Origin: Devosiaceae bacterium
Lineage (GTDB): Bacteria > Pseudomonadota > Alphaproteobacteria > Rhizobiales > Devosiaceae
Assembly: GCA_021648585.1 (NCBI GenBank)
Contig: JAKISM010000041.1
Coordinates: forward strand, 1-15,555
Length of the DNA: 15,555 nucleotides
Reading direction: 5' to 3'
The first letter of the stretch is position 1; each line of letters begins with the position of its first letter. The position numbers and the translations under genes are program-made. This document shows, in pieces, positions 5,836 through 12,664 of this stretch. Under the pieces are notes generated by a model. That model did not search any database. It was not told the DNA's origin and saw nothing but the letters and a program-made list of their open reading frames with translations.

Positions 5836-7878
5836 TTACTTTTTAGACTTGCGTCTTGGTTCTCTTTTTGTTGTTTTTTTAGTTTGTGGCTTTTTGCTTT
5901 TACTAGCGCTAGCAGTTTTTCTTGTCTTAGTAGTTGCCCGCTTTTTTGGCTTATTAACGCTGGTTTTTGCCTTTTCTTTTGCCGCTTCTTCATCTGAAGT
6001 GGCAGTGCTATTGGCGGCTATATCTGCATTTTCATCTTGCGCTGAAGTGGTTTTTTTCTTGAAACTTGCCACAATATTTTCAAGCAAGTTCACATCAACC
6101 CCATGACGTTTCATAATGAAATATTGCTGGGTTACTGAAAGAAAATTGTTCCATGCCCAATAAATAACCAAACCAGCTGGGAACGTTCCTAGCATAAAGG
6201 TGAATAATACTGGCATCCAAGCAAAAATAGCCGCTTGTGTTGGATCGGGTGGCGGTGGGTTGAGCTTGAATTGCACCCACATAGTAATGCCCATAATAAC
6301 AGGCCAAATACCAATGGCTAAGAAAGTTCCAATAAGGGGGACATTAATAGGATCATAGGGTAATAGCCCTAATAAATTGAATATTCGTGTCGGATCAGGT
6401 GCGGCGAGATCTACAATCCAGCCAAAGAATGGCGCATGGCGCATCTCAATAGTTACAAATAGCACCTTATAGAGCGAGAAAAACACTGGTATTTGGATTA
6501 ACATTGGCCAACAGCCAGAAAGAGGTGAGATTTTCTCTCTTTTATAAAGTTCCATCACCGCCTTTTGTTGTTCCATTTTATCGTCTTTATAACGTGCTTG
6601 CAGTGCCTTCATTTCTGGTTGCACTTTTCGCATAGCAGCCATTGAGGCGTAGGAACGGTTAGCAAGTGGGAAGAATATTAATTTTACACCTACTGTCAGA
6701 GCAAGAATGGCAAGCCCAAAATTGCCCAATAATTCATTAAGCCAGCGAATTGCATAAAACATTGGTTTAGTAATAAAGTGAAACCAACCCCAGTCGATTA
6801 ATAATTCAAAGCGATCAAAACCATAAGTTTGCTCATAATTATCAATAATTGATTCTACTTTCGCACCAGCAAACATATAAGTTTCAAATTCAATAGTTCT
6901 GCCTGCACTAACAATCATTGCGTTTTGTCCAACAAAACTTGATTGATAAATGTCTTTTGCTGCTGGGTTGCTCCAAGAAAAACGAGCATTAATTGCAACA
7001 TCTTGCTTTGGCATAATTACCGCTGCCCAATATTTATCTGTAAAGCCCAACCAGCCGCCAGTTGAAGGCGCATCAATTTGCAAATCCTTAGTTAAATCTT
7101 TATATTTTTTCTCAATTAAGTTTTCTTCACCAAGCACCCCAATAGCTCCCTCATGAAGCACAAAGAAATTAGTTACATCTGGCGTGCCAATACGCTGAAT
7201 TCTAGAATAAGGATAAAGCGCAACATCACCGTTCGTTAGGTTCTTTACTGTTTGGGTAACGCTAAAAAGATAATTTTCATCTAGAGAATAAGTGCGAGTA
7301 AATTCTAAGCCCTCTCCATTATCAAAGGTAAGATGCACGGGGGATTTTTCAGTTAATGTAGTATTCCCTCTAACTTGCCAAAGAGTTGTGGAATTAGGTA
7401 ATTTGGTATCACCGCCAGCAGGAACCCAACCTTGATCAATAAAATATCCATTTGGACCATTTGCAGGCGAAAGATATGTTATAATAGGTGAATTATCATC
7501 AACGCTTTCATTGTATTTTTTCAATTCAAGATCATCAAGCCTTGCACCAACAAGATTAATTGAACCAATAAGAGAGGGAGTGTCAATTTTAACTCTTGGT
7601 GAGCTAGCAATCGCTGCTAAGCGGTCAGCAAATTCACCGCTTTGTTGAGGGGCTTGCTCTACAATATTAGTATTAATGCTCGCATTAGCACTTGGGGTTG
7701 GTAAATTTGTTGTGTCGCTTACACCATTTGCACCATTTTCTACAATATTAGCTTCAGCCGCAATTTGCTCCAATTTTGCTTGGCGCTCAATCTGTGGCCC
7801 TATGATAAAAAACTGCCAGCCAAATAGCACAATAATACTTAAAAGAATGGCTAATATCATATTGCGTTTATCTTGCAT
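5836..7878 (-). CDS. yidC: Membrane protein insertase YidC
   Basis: 680 residues, somewhat longer than typical alphaproteobacterial YidC. It inserts and folds inner-membrane proteins, alone or with SecYEG. An N-terminal transmembrane helix (about 7-27) is followed by a large periplasmic domain (about 60-370). The conserved five-helix core then follows, with FFPLANRSYASMAAMRK, the cytoplasmic hairpin (YKREKISPLSGCWPMLIQIP) and FPAGLVIYWAWNN. A Lys in VGVKLIFFPL takes the place of the groove arginine of E. coli YidC. The last 70 or so residues are a Ser/Thr/Lys/Arg-rich tail ending REPRRKSKK, probably ribosome-contacting. The start ATG is 19 bases after the rnpA stop and matches the family N-terminus (KRNMILAILLS). 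Confidence 0.96.
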   Translation of the reverse strand: MQDKRNMILAILLSIIVLFGWQFFIIGPQIERQAKLEQIAAEANIVENGANGVSDTTNLPTPSANASINTNIVEQAPQQSGEFADRLAAIASSPRVKIDTPSLIGSINLVGARLDDLELKKYNESVDDNSPIITYLSPANGPNGYFIDQGWVPAGGDTKLPNSTTLWQVRGNTTLTEKSPVHLTFDNGEGLEFTRTYSLDENYLFSVTQTVKNLTNGDVALYPYSRIQRIGTPDVTNFFVLHEGAIGVLGEENLIEKKYKDLTKDLQIDAPSTGGWLGFTDKYWAAVIMPKQDVAINARFSWSNPAAKDIYQSSFVGQNAMIVSAGRTIEFETYMFAGAKVESIIDNYEQTYGFDRFELLIDWGWFHFITKPMFYAIRWLNELLGNFGLAILALTVGVKLIFFPLANRSYASMAAMRKVQPEMKALQARYKDDKMEQQKAVMELYKREKISPLSGCWPMLIQIPVFFSLYKVLFVTIEMRHAPFFGWIVDLAAPDPTRIFNLLGLLPYDPINVPLIGTFLAIGIWPVIMGITMWVQFKLNPPPPDPTQAAIFAWMPVLFTFMLGTFPAGLVIYWAWNNFLSVTQQYFIMKRHGVDVNLLENIVASFKKKTTSAQDENADIAANSTATSDEEAAKEKAKTSVNKPKKRATTKTRKTASASKSKKPQTKKTTKREPRRKSKK

Positions 7879-7897
7879 GGACTTACTACTTTTCTTA

Positions 7898-8308
7898 TTA
7901 ATTCAATTTGTACTTATTAGGGTTTTTTGCGTGAATTTTTATTATAGATTTTTCAAGCTCAATAACAAGAGAGGAAAATGATTGGCTTAAGGCGAAGCGT
8001 CTGCCAATTAATACATAGTCATGGTTTGGCATAAAACCTAGCGCACATTCTTTAACTGCGGCACGAAATCGTCTTTTTATTCTATTGCGCTCAGGAGAAT
8101 TGCCAGTTTTTTTAGTTATAGTATAACCTATACCTGATTGCAGAACTTCTTTGTCATCGATATTTTGCAAATTCATGCTTTTAATCATCTGCAAAGAAAA
8201 ACTCTTCGCACTTACTCGCTTGCCTTTTGCAGCACGCAAAAATTGCGCTCTTTTTTTTAAGACACGCAATTTATTTTGTGGTTCAGATTTTTGCAAAATA
8301 TCGAGCAT
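7898..8308 (-). CDS. rnpA: Ribonuclease P protein component
   Basis: 136 residues, normal for the family. It is the basic protein cofactor that helps RNase P RNA remove 5' leaders from tRNA precursors. The RNR signature is clear at residues 74-82 (RNRIKRRFR), and the preceding YTITKKTGN matches the central strand and loop. The segment LKKRAQFLRAAKGKRV near the start is the conserved N-terminal helix. The start ATG at 8306-8308 has no strong ribosome binding site. An internal start further down would remove the conserved LKKR segment, so this start is kept. It follows rpmH by 46 bases and precedes yidC by 19, the classic arrangement. Confidence 0.94.
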   Translation of the reverse strand: MLDILQKSEPQNKLRVLKKRAQFLRAAKGKRVSAKSFSLQMIKSMNLQNIDDKEVLQSGIGYTITKKTGNSPERNRIKRRFRAAVKECALGFMPNHDYVLIGRRFALSQSFSSLVIELEKSIIKIHAKNPNKYKLN

Positions 8309-8354
8309 TAAATTAGCGCATGATTTTGGACAGATTGCCCAAACCCATTATAAC

Positions 8355-8489
8355 CTAAGCTGAAAGACGTTTGCGGCCACGAGCGCGCCGAGCACTTAAA
8401 ATTTTGCGACCATTTTTAGTTGCCATGCGAGATCTAAAACCGTGTCTTCTGGCGCGAACTAAGCGGCTTGGCTGAAATGTACGTTTCAT
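8355..8489 (-). CDS. rpmH: Large ribosomal subunit protein bL34
   Basis: 44 residues, too short for many gene callers. The product begins MKRTFQPSRLVRARRHGFRS and ends with RRARGRKRLSA, an essentially textbook bL34. The protein sits in the core of the 50S subunit. The ATG is at 8487-8489 and the TAG stop at 8355-8357. Just upstream, CCGTG-tattat-CACGG (8499-8514) could form a small hairpin in the leader, which would hide part of the region before the start. Confidence 0.97.
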   Translation of the reverse strand: MKRTFQPSRLVRARRHGFRSRMATKNGRKILSARRARGRKRLSA

Positions 8490-8533
8490 AATATTGTTCC
8501 GTGATAATACACGGCCCCTATTTTCAATTTGTC

Positions 8534-8592
8534 AAAAAAATATTGCCGCAACTAACGCTAATAACTTGTCAGTTAACGGCACTTAGTGCGGC
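8534..8592 (-). terminator. Probable rho-independent terminator after the LOG gene
   Basis: Reading the minus strand, GCCGCACTAA (8592-8583) pairs with TTAG-t-TGCGGC (ending at 8545), giving a ten-pair stem with one bulged T. The loop itself contains TAACT-GACA-AGTTA. The stem is followed by AATA and seven Ts (8540-8534). It lies 33 bases beyond the LOG gene stop. Its 5' arm begins at the last base of a promoter -10 box, discussed in the findings. Confidence 0.6.
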
Positions 8593-8620
8593 TTATATAA
8601 AAAACTAGTTTAATCGTCAA
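8592..8620 (-). promoter_or_regulatory. Promoter for the rpmH–rnpA–yidC–engB operon
   Basis: On the minus strand TTGACG (8620-8615) and TATAAG (8597-8592) are separated by exactly 17 bases, five of six matches in each box. The predicted start lies near 8585, giving an rpmH leader of about 95 bases. A second -35-like TTGACA lies at 8535-8530 with a TATTAT about 20 bases on; that spacing is poor. Confidence 0.65.
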
Positions 8621-8625
8621 CCAAA

Positions 8626-9471
8626 TTAAAGACTATAAAATTTTTCTATTACTTCCCAGCCCTCTTTTGCACTATCAACTATTGTAATTAAATCCACATC
8701 ATCTGGTGAAATAGTGCCCGCTTCTGCTAGTGCCTCAAGGTCTATTGCTTTTTGCCAAAACTCCTTGCCAAACATTAATAAAGGAATAGCTTCCATTCTG
8801 CCTGTTTGAATTAGAGTTAATGTTTCAAAAAACTCATCTAATGTCCCAAAACCACCAGGGAAAATAGCAACAGCCTTTGCTCTTAGTAAAAAATGAATTT
8901 TACGAGTTGCGAAATAATGAAAATTAAAACAAAGATCAGGAGTAATATAGCTATTTGGCGCTTGCTCGTGCGGCAATACAATATTAAAAGCGATTGAGGG
9001 CGCTCCAGCTTGCTGTGCCCCCAAATTACCTGCCTCCATAATACCCGGCCCACCGCCAGTTACAATTACATATTCTTTATAATCAAAGGTTTTTGCTTTA
9101 TTTGAAGCTAATTGCGCAAAAATGCGAGCCTCATCATAATAGCGAGAACTTTTTTTAAGATTTTTTCTTGCAATTTCAGTTTTTGCAGATTTTGGCTCTT
9201 CATTTGGGGCAGGTATGCGAGCTCCACCAAATAAAACAACGGTTGATTTTATTCCCCGCTCTTGCAACATTAATTCTGGTTTTAGATATTCAAGCTGAAA
9301 ACGCACACCCCGCAAAGCTTCTGAAGTCATAAAATCTTCATCAGAAAACGCCAAGCGATAGGCAGGAGATAGAGTTTGCTCTGTTTGTAGCACACGACGT
9401 GTAGCATCAATATCTTGTTGCGACGTTCTTAGTGGAGAATGATATTTTCTGCTCATTGTTGTTTCTTTCAT
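8626..9471 (-). CDS. LOG family protein (TIGR00730-type Rossmann fold, nucleotide phosphoribohydrolase)
   Basis: 281 residues; an alternative ATG five codons in (9454-9456) has a purine-rich GAAAGAAAC before it and could be the true start. The Rossmann-fold core carries both LOG signatures: GGGPGIMEA (about 139-147) and PGGFGTLDE (205-213), with Arg190-Lys191 between them as expected for the active site. Family members release the base from nucleoside 5'-monophosphates (cytokinin riboside monophosphates in plants and some bacteria, purine or pyrimidine monophosphates elsewhere). The older label lysine decarboxylase is wrong for this family. The N-terminal 70 residues or so are an extension found in the longer LOG proteins. 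The actual substrate is unknown. It lies 66 bases after pheA and could be transcribed with it. Confidence 0.88.
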   Translation of the reverse strand: MKETTMSRKYHSPLRTSQQDIDATRRVLQTEQTLSPAYRLAFSDEDFMTSEALRGVRFQLEYLKPELMLQERGIKSTVVLFGGARIPAPNEEPKSAKTEIARKNLKKSSRYYDEARIFAQLASNKAKTFDYKEYVIVTGGGPGIMEAGNLGAQQAGAPSIAFNIVLPHEQAPNSYITPDLCFNFHYFATRKIHFLLRAKAVAIFPGGFGTLDEFFETLTLIQTGRMEAIPLLMFGKEFWQKAIDLEALAEAGTISPDDVDLITIVDSAKEGWEVIEKFYSL

Positions 9472-9537
9472 CTAAAATCAGGATTTAATCTAACTTGTCA
9501 GATGAAAGTTAAGGGCGTGTTCTGTTTTTTATTATTT

Positions 9538-10365
9538 TTAGATTTCTTCAGCTCTATAAGTTCCAAGAATTTGAAAATAATCAGTAAAAAACTCTAATTC
9601 TTCAAATGCTAGTTGAACCGCTGCATCGTCCCTATGCCCCTCAATATCAGCATAAAATTGCGTGGCGGTGAATGAGCCATCGACCATATAGCTTTCAAGT
9701 TTAGTCATATTTACGCCATTGGTTGCAAAGCCGCCCATCACTTTATAAAGCGCTGCGGGGACATTTCGTACCCTAAAAACAAATGAGGTTTTGACTAAGC
9801 CATCATTTTGCTTTGCCGCAATATTTTGTTTTGAAAGCACTAAAAAGCGGGTTGTATTATGGCTTTCATCTTCAATATTTTCTTTTATAATATCAAGCCC
9901 ATAGATTTTTGCAGCTAAAGCCGAAGCAATAGCACCAAGCGACATATCGCTTTGCTCACTAACATATCTTGCCGAGCCTGCCGTATCAGCGGCATTTATT
10001 CTCTTCAAATTATGTTGACTAATGAATTTACGACATTGCCCCAAAGCTACCGAAAGACTTTGCACTGATTTTATATCATTAAGGCTTGCGCCCTTTTTGC
10101 CCAATAGGTTCATTGCAATCGGCAAATAATGTTCGCCAACAATGAATAAACCACTTTGTGGCAATAGGTGATGAATATCGGCAATGCGGCCATAAAGCGA
10201 GTTTTCAATCGGCACTACGCCAAAATCCGCTTTGCCAGATTGCACTGCAATAATGCTATCTTCAAAAGTCTCACATGCTAGCGCTTCATCATTTGGAAAT
10301 AAAGCGTCAACGCTTGCGTGCGAAAAAGCACCTTTTTCGCCCTGAAAAGCAATTATTTTTGTCAA
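9538..10365 (-). CDS. pheA: Prephenate dehydratase
   Basis: 275 residues from a TTG at 10363-10365. This start is chosen because GGAG lies eight bases upstream and the protein then begins MTKIIAFQGEKGAFSH, as in family members. The open frame extends 20 codons further to another TTG. The enzyme converts prephenate to phenylpyruvate in phenylalanine synthesis. The catalytic PDT domain (about 1-180) includes VVPIENSLYGR and the ESHNTTRFLVL block with the Thr-Arg-Phe signature (171-174). A C-terminal ACT domain (about 193-270; NVPAALYKVMGGFATNGVNMTKLESYM) is the phenylalanine-sensing regulatory module, so feedback inhibition is expected. There is no chorismate mutase domain, so this is the monofunctional form. 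Confidence 0.95.
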   Translation of the reverse strand: MTKIIAFQGEKGAFSHASVDALFPNDEALACETFEDSIIAVQSGKADFGVVPIENSLYGRIADIHHLLPQSGLFIVGEHYLPIAMNLLGKKGASLNDIKSVQSLSVALGQCRKFISQHNLKRINAADTAGSARYVSEQSDMSLGAIASALAAKIYGLDIIKENIEDESHNTTRFLVLSKQNIAAKQNDGLVKTSFVFRVRNVPAALYKVMGGFATNGVNMTKLESYMVDGSFTATQFYADIEGHRDDAAVQLAFEELEFFTDYFQILGTYRAEEI

Positions 10366-10373
10366 AACTAGCA

Positions 10374-10377
10374 CTCC
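10374..10377 (-). promoter_or_regulatory. Ribosome binding site that decides the pheA start
   Basis: GGAG on the minus strand, eight bases before the TTG at 10363-10365. It supports the shorter pheA reading. Confidence 0.6.
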
Positions 10378-10440
10378 ACTTAATATTATTGCTTTGCTTT
10401 TCTCATTGCATTTAACTTTAGTCAACTAATTGAATTTCCT

Positions 10441-10472
10441 TATTAGTGATTTATCATAAAAAATCACTGATA
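10441..10472. promoter_or_regulatory. Twelve-base palindrome between divergent pheA and cytochrome c genes
   Basis: TATTAGTGATTT (10441-10452) and AAATCACTGATA (10461-10472) are inverted copies with a single T/G mismatch, separated by eight A+T-rich bases. It lies in the 224-base space between the two divergent starts, 76 bases upstream of pheA and 117 upstream of the cytochrome gene. Position and symmetry fit an operator for a dimeric regulator. A weak terminator is the alternative, though nothing should be transcribed into it. Confidence 0.5.
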
Positions 10473-10589
10473 GGATTTTATTTTGTTGCACCAAACCAGT
10501 CTTAGGGTTAGTTTCGCCGCAAATAGATATTATTTTGCAAATCATTATTTCACCTCATCTTATTGGTGATACTATTTGGAGATCTCTTT

Positions 10590-11243
10590 ATGAACTTAAA
10601 TCTTATATTAAAATTTATTATTGCTTTGGCTGGCGCAGCTGCATTTGTGGTGGTGGTTGGATTAATAACCAACCAAATCTATGAGCCAATAAGGGATAAA
10701 GGGCCGGGATATGCTTTGCCTGAGCCACAAGTTGCTCAGGCTTTAGAAACTCCTGCAGCTCCTGCTCAACCAGATGCTCCTGCAGATGCTTCTGCTACTA
10801 CACCAGAAACTCCTGCGCAACCAGCAACAGCTGAAGCACCTGCCACACCAGAACAGCCAGTTATAGCTGAAACAGCAAGCTTGCCAAGCCTATTAGCTAG
10901 TGCTGATATTGAAGCTGGGGCAAAAGTTGCAAGAAAATGTATCGCTTGTCATTCCCTTAAGCCAAATCTTAAAATAATGGTTGGTCCACCAATTTATAAT
11001 ATTGTTAATCAACCATTTGCGCATACTGAGGGATATAAATATTCTAAAATAATGATTGAAATGGCTGGCGAGGGAAATATTTGGACTTATGAAAATCTAA
11101 ATGAATTTTTGAGAAAACCAAAAGACTTTGCTCCAAAAACCAAAATGACTTATTCTGGTATTAAGAAAGACGTAGATCGTGCCAATCTTTTGCTCTATTT
11201 ACAATCTTTATCTGAAAACCCTGTTCCGCTTCCAGCTGAATAA
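10590..11243 (+). CDS. cycM: Membrane-anchored class I cytochrome c (CycM-like)
   Basis: 217 residues from the ATG at 10590, chosen because GGAG at 10578-10581 precedes it; the frame opens nine codons earlier with TTG. Residues 5-28 are a hydrophobic helix without a clear cleavage site, so it is probably a membrane anchor. It is followed by a Pro/Ala-rich linker (about 50-95) with many APAxP repeats. The periplasmic domain has one heme site, CIACH (117-121), and a Met in KTKMTYSG (Met186) as the likely axial ligand. This architecture and the position next to pheA match CycM, which passes electrons from the bc1 complex to aa3 oxidase in rhizobia. In rhizobia a kdsB gene often lies nearby; none is seen here. 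The cycM name is by resemblance. Confidence 0.85.
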   Translation: MNLNLILKFIIALAGAAAFVVVVGLITNQIYEPIRDKGPGYALPEPQVAQALETPAAPAQPDAPADASATTPETPAQPATAEAPATPEQPVIAETASLPSLLASADIEAGAKVARKCIACHSLKPNLKIMVGPPIYNIVNQPFAHTEGYKYSKIMIEMAGEGNIWTYENLNEFLRKPKDFAPKTKMTYSGIKKDVDRANLLLYLQSLSENPVPLPAE

Positions 11244-11249
11244 ATGTTT

Positions 11250-11279
11250 GGGCTGCATTTTTTTAGTGTAGCCCTTTTT
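11250..11279 (+). terminator. Rho-independent terminator after the cytochrome c gene
   Basis: GGGCTGCA (11250-11257) pairs with TGTAGCCC (11267-11274), eight pairs including one G-U, and is followed directly by five Ts. It begins six bases past the stop of the cytochrome gene. Confidence 0.8.
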
Positions 11280-11286
11280 AATTGAT

Positions 11287-12228
11287 ATGGCTTTATTATT
11301 ACACCTAAATAATGTTGATGAAGAACAATGGGCGAAAAGCCTAGGCAAGAAGCTTGGAAATTATCCGATTGTAGGACAGGGTGATAATTATAATCCTAGT
11401 GATATAAAATATATTTTTGTTTGGAAGCCCGATGAAGGGGCTTTTGATGGCTTAGATAATCTTAAAGCTATTCTTTGTCTTGGTGCTGGGGTTGATGCGC
11501 TGTTAGAGCATAGGTCTCTACCAAAAGACGTGCCGATAACTCGCTTTATTGATGATGAATTAGCGCAATGTATGAGCGATTATGTGGTGGCAAATGTTAC
11601 TATGCACCATCGGCTTTTTTGTCGCTATCAAAGTGATAAGCAAAATAAAACATGGTCGCAATTTTTCCCGCCCCCTGCAAATGAGCGAAACGTTGGCATT
11701 ATGGGGCTTGGTGAATTAGGAAAAGACGCTATCACAAAGCTCAAACCATTGGGTTTTAACTTACTTGGGTTTAGCCGTTCAAAAAAACAAATTGCGGGGG
11801 TAAAGACCTTTGCAGGCAAACAAGAATTTGATGATTTCTTGCGACAAAGCGAGATTTTAGTCAATTTATTGCCGCTAACAAATGAAACAAAACATATCTT
11901 AAATTATGATAATTTCAAAAAACTAAAGCGCTCAAAACATTTTGTACCAGTAATAATAAATGCCGCTCGTGGTGGGCATCAAATCGAAAGCGATATAATA
12001 AAAGCGCTTAAAGACAAAACGCTTGGCGCTACCTCGCTTGATGTATTTGAAATTGAGCCTTTGCCTAAATCAAGCGAATTATGGCAATTAGAAAACTGCT
12101 TTATCACCCCCCACATTGCCGCCATTTCTAACCCGCAAACGGGGGTTAATTATTTTTCAAAAATTATTCTTGATCATGAGCAAGGCAAACCATTGCGCAA
12201 TGTTGTTGATGTTAGCAGGGGTTATTAG
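11287..12228 (+). CDS. ghrA: Glyoxylate/hydroxypyruvate reductase A-like D-2-hydroxyacid dehydrogenase
   Basis: 313 residues, the size of GhrA. It reduces glyoxylate or hydroxypyruvate with NAD(P)H in the cytoplasm. The dinucleotide-binding loop is GIMGLGELG (137-145). The catalytic set is present: Arg228 in NAARGGH, Glu257 in FEIEPLP and His276 in TPHIAA. The N-terminal ILCLGAGVD and the C-terminal SNPQTG fit the GhrA subgroup better than phosphoglycerate dehydrogenase. The ATG at 11287 has no Shine-Dalgarno sequence and stands only eight bases after the T-tract of the preceding terminator, so its expression is puzzling. The next in-frame ATG is far inside the domain. Substrate preference cannot be read from sequence. 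Confidence 0.87.
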   Translation: MALLLHLNNVDEEQWAKSLGKKLGNYPIVGQGDNYNPSDIKYIFVWKPDEGAFDGLDNLKAILCLGAGVDALLEHRSLPKDVPITRFIDDELAQCMSDYVVANVTMHHRLFCRYQSDKQNKTWSQFFPPPANERNVGIMGLGELGKDAITKLKPLGFNLLGFSRSKKQIAGVKTFAGKQEFDDFLRQSEILVNLLPLTNETKHILNYDNFKKLKRSKHFVPVIINAARGGHQIESDIIKALKDKTLGATSLDVFEIEPLPKSSELWQLENCFITPHIAAISNPQTGVNYFSKIILDHEQGKPLRNVVDVSRGY

Positions 12229-12242
12229 AAGCATTTTTGTGG

Positions 12243-12516
12243 ATATTCGGGTCAAGCCCGAATATGACGAGCGGGTGGTTTTGTAGCACATATCTGTCTC
12301 TTCTCTGTCATTCCTACTCCCTTTCGTCCTTCCTGCGAAAGCAGGAATCCAGTTAAGCCAAGTCTTTGGCGCAATAGAGTCTCTTGCCCGCTGAACAGCG
12401 GGCTACTGGATTCCGTGTAGTTTCTTTGTCTCACGCCGACGGGCTAGCACGATATGACGACAGAGGGCGCCCTCAATATCCTAACCTCCTTCGTCATTGC
12501 GGACTTGATCCGCAAT
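12243..12516. repeat. Cluster of REP-like palindromic repeats
   Basis: Noncoding and visibly richer in G+C than the genes around it. There are four compact palindromes. ATATTCGGG-tcaag-CCCGAATAT is at 12243-12265. TTCCTGC-gaaa-GCAGGAA is at 12330-12347. GCCCGCT-gaac-AGCGGGC is at 12386-12403. ATTGCGGA-cttga-TCCGCAAT is at 12496-12516. The first, read in reverse, and the last share the pattern TCGTCAT...CGG(G/A)CTTGA(C/T)CCG...AT. The second fits GTCATTCCTGCGAAAGCAGGAATCCAG-like repeats that I recall in many alphaproteobacteria. The cluster thus resembles a BIME-type group of head-to-head elements. It separates ghrA from the reverse transcriptase gene. The frames that run through it are repeat shadows. 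Confidence 0.75.
12344..12414. repeat. Inverted repeat pair within the REP-like cluster
   Basis: GGAATCCAGT (12344-12353) and ACTGGATTCC (12405-12414) are exact ten-base inverted copies, 51 bases apart. They enclose the GCCCGCT/AGCGGGC hairpin. The whole unit could fold as one cruciform or long hairpin. Confidence 0.7.
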
Positions 12517-12560
12517 CTATTGTACCATAACTATGCGCAAAAGATTTGACCAGAGTAATT

Positions 12561-12612
12561 GTCTCGTAGGAAAGAATGAGTTAAAAATAGCCAACTCTCA
12601 TTACGATGAGAC
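12561..12612 (+). other. Imperfect hairpin 52 bases upstream of the reverse transcriptase gene
   Basis: Outer arms GTCTC (12561-12565) and GAGAC (12608-12612) match exactly. Inner arms AATGAGTT (12575-12582) and AACT-ct-CATT (12593-12602) pair over eight bases with a two-base bulge. The terminal loop is AAAAATAGCC. The fold lies between the REP-like cluster and the reverse transcriptase start. It may be a structured leader or part of a small RNA used by the enzyme. Neither is proved by the sequence. Confidence 0.35.
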
Positions 12613-12654
12613 CGAACGAAGAGTCTATGCCATTACTGCAATTCAAATATTTTT

Positions 12655-12658
12655 GGAG
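12655..12658 (+). promoter_or_regulatory. Ribosome binding site for the reverse transcriptase TTG start
   Basis: GGAG six bases before TTG at 12665-12667, in the context TTTTGGAGAAATAATTG. This makes the TTG the likely start despite being a rare start codon. The same context precedes infA and the membrane protein gene. Confidence 0.7.
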
Positions 12659-12664
12659 AAATAA

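Noticed and set aside
12252..12434. Minus-strand open frame of 60 codons through the REP-like cluster
   Set aside because: The translation is made of palindrome sequence read through, with no domain or ribosome binding site.
12243..12516. CRISPR array
   Set aside because: The palindromes differ in sequence and spacing, and there are no uniform repeats or spacers, nor cas genes.
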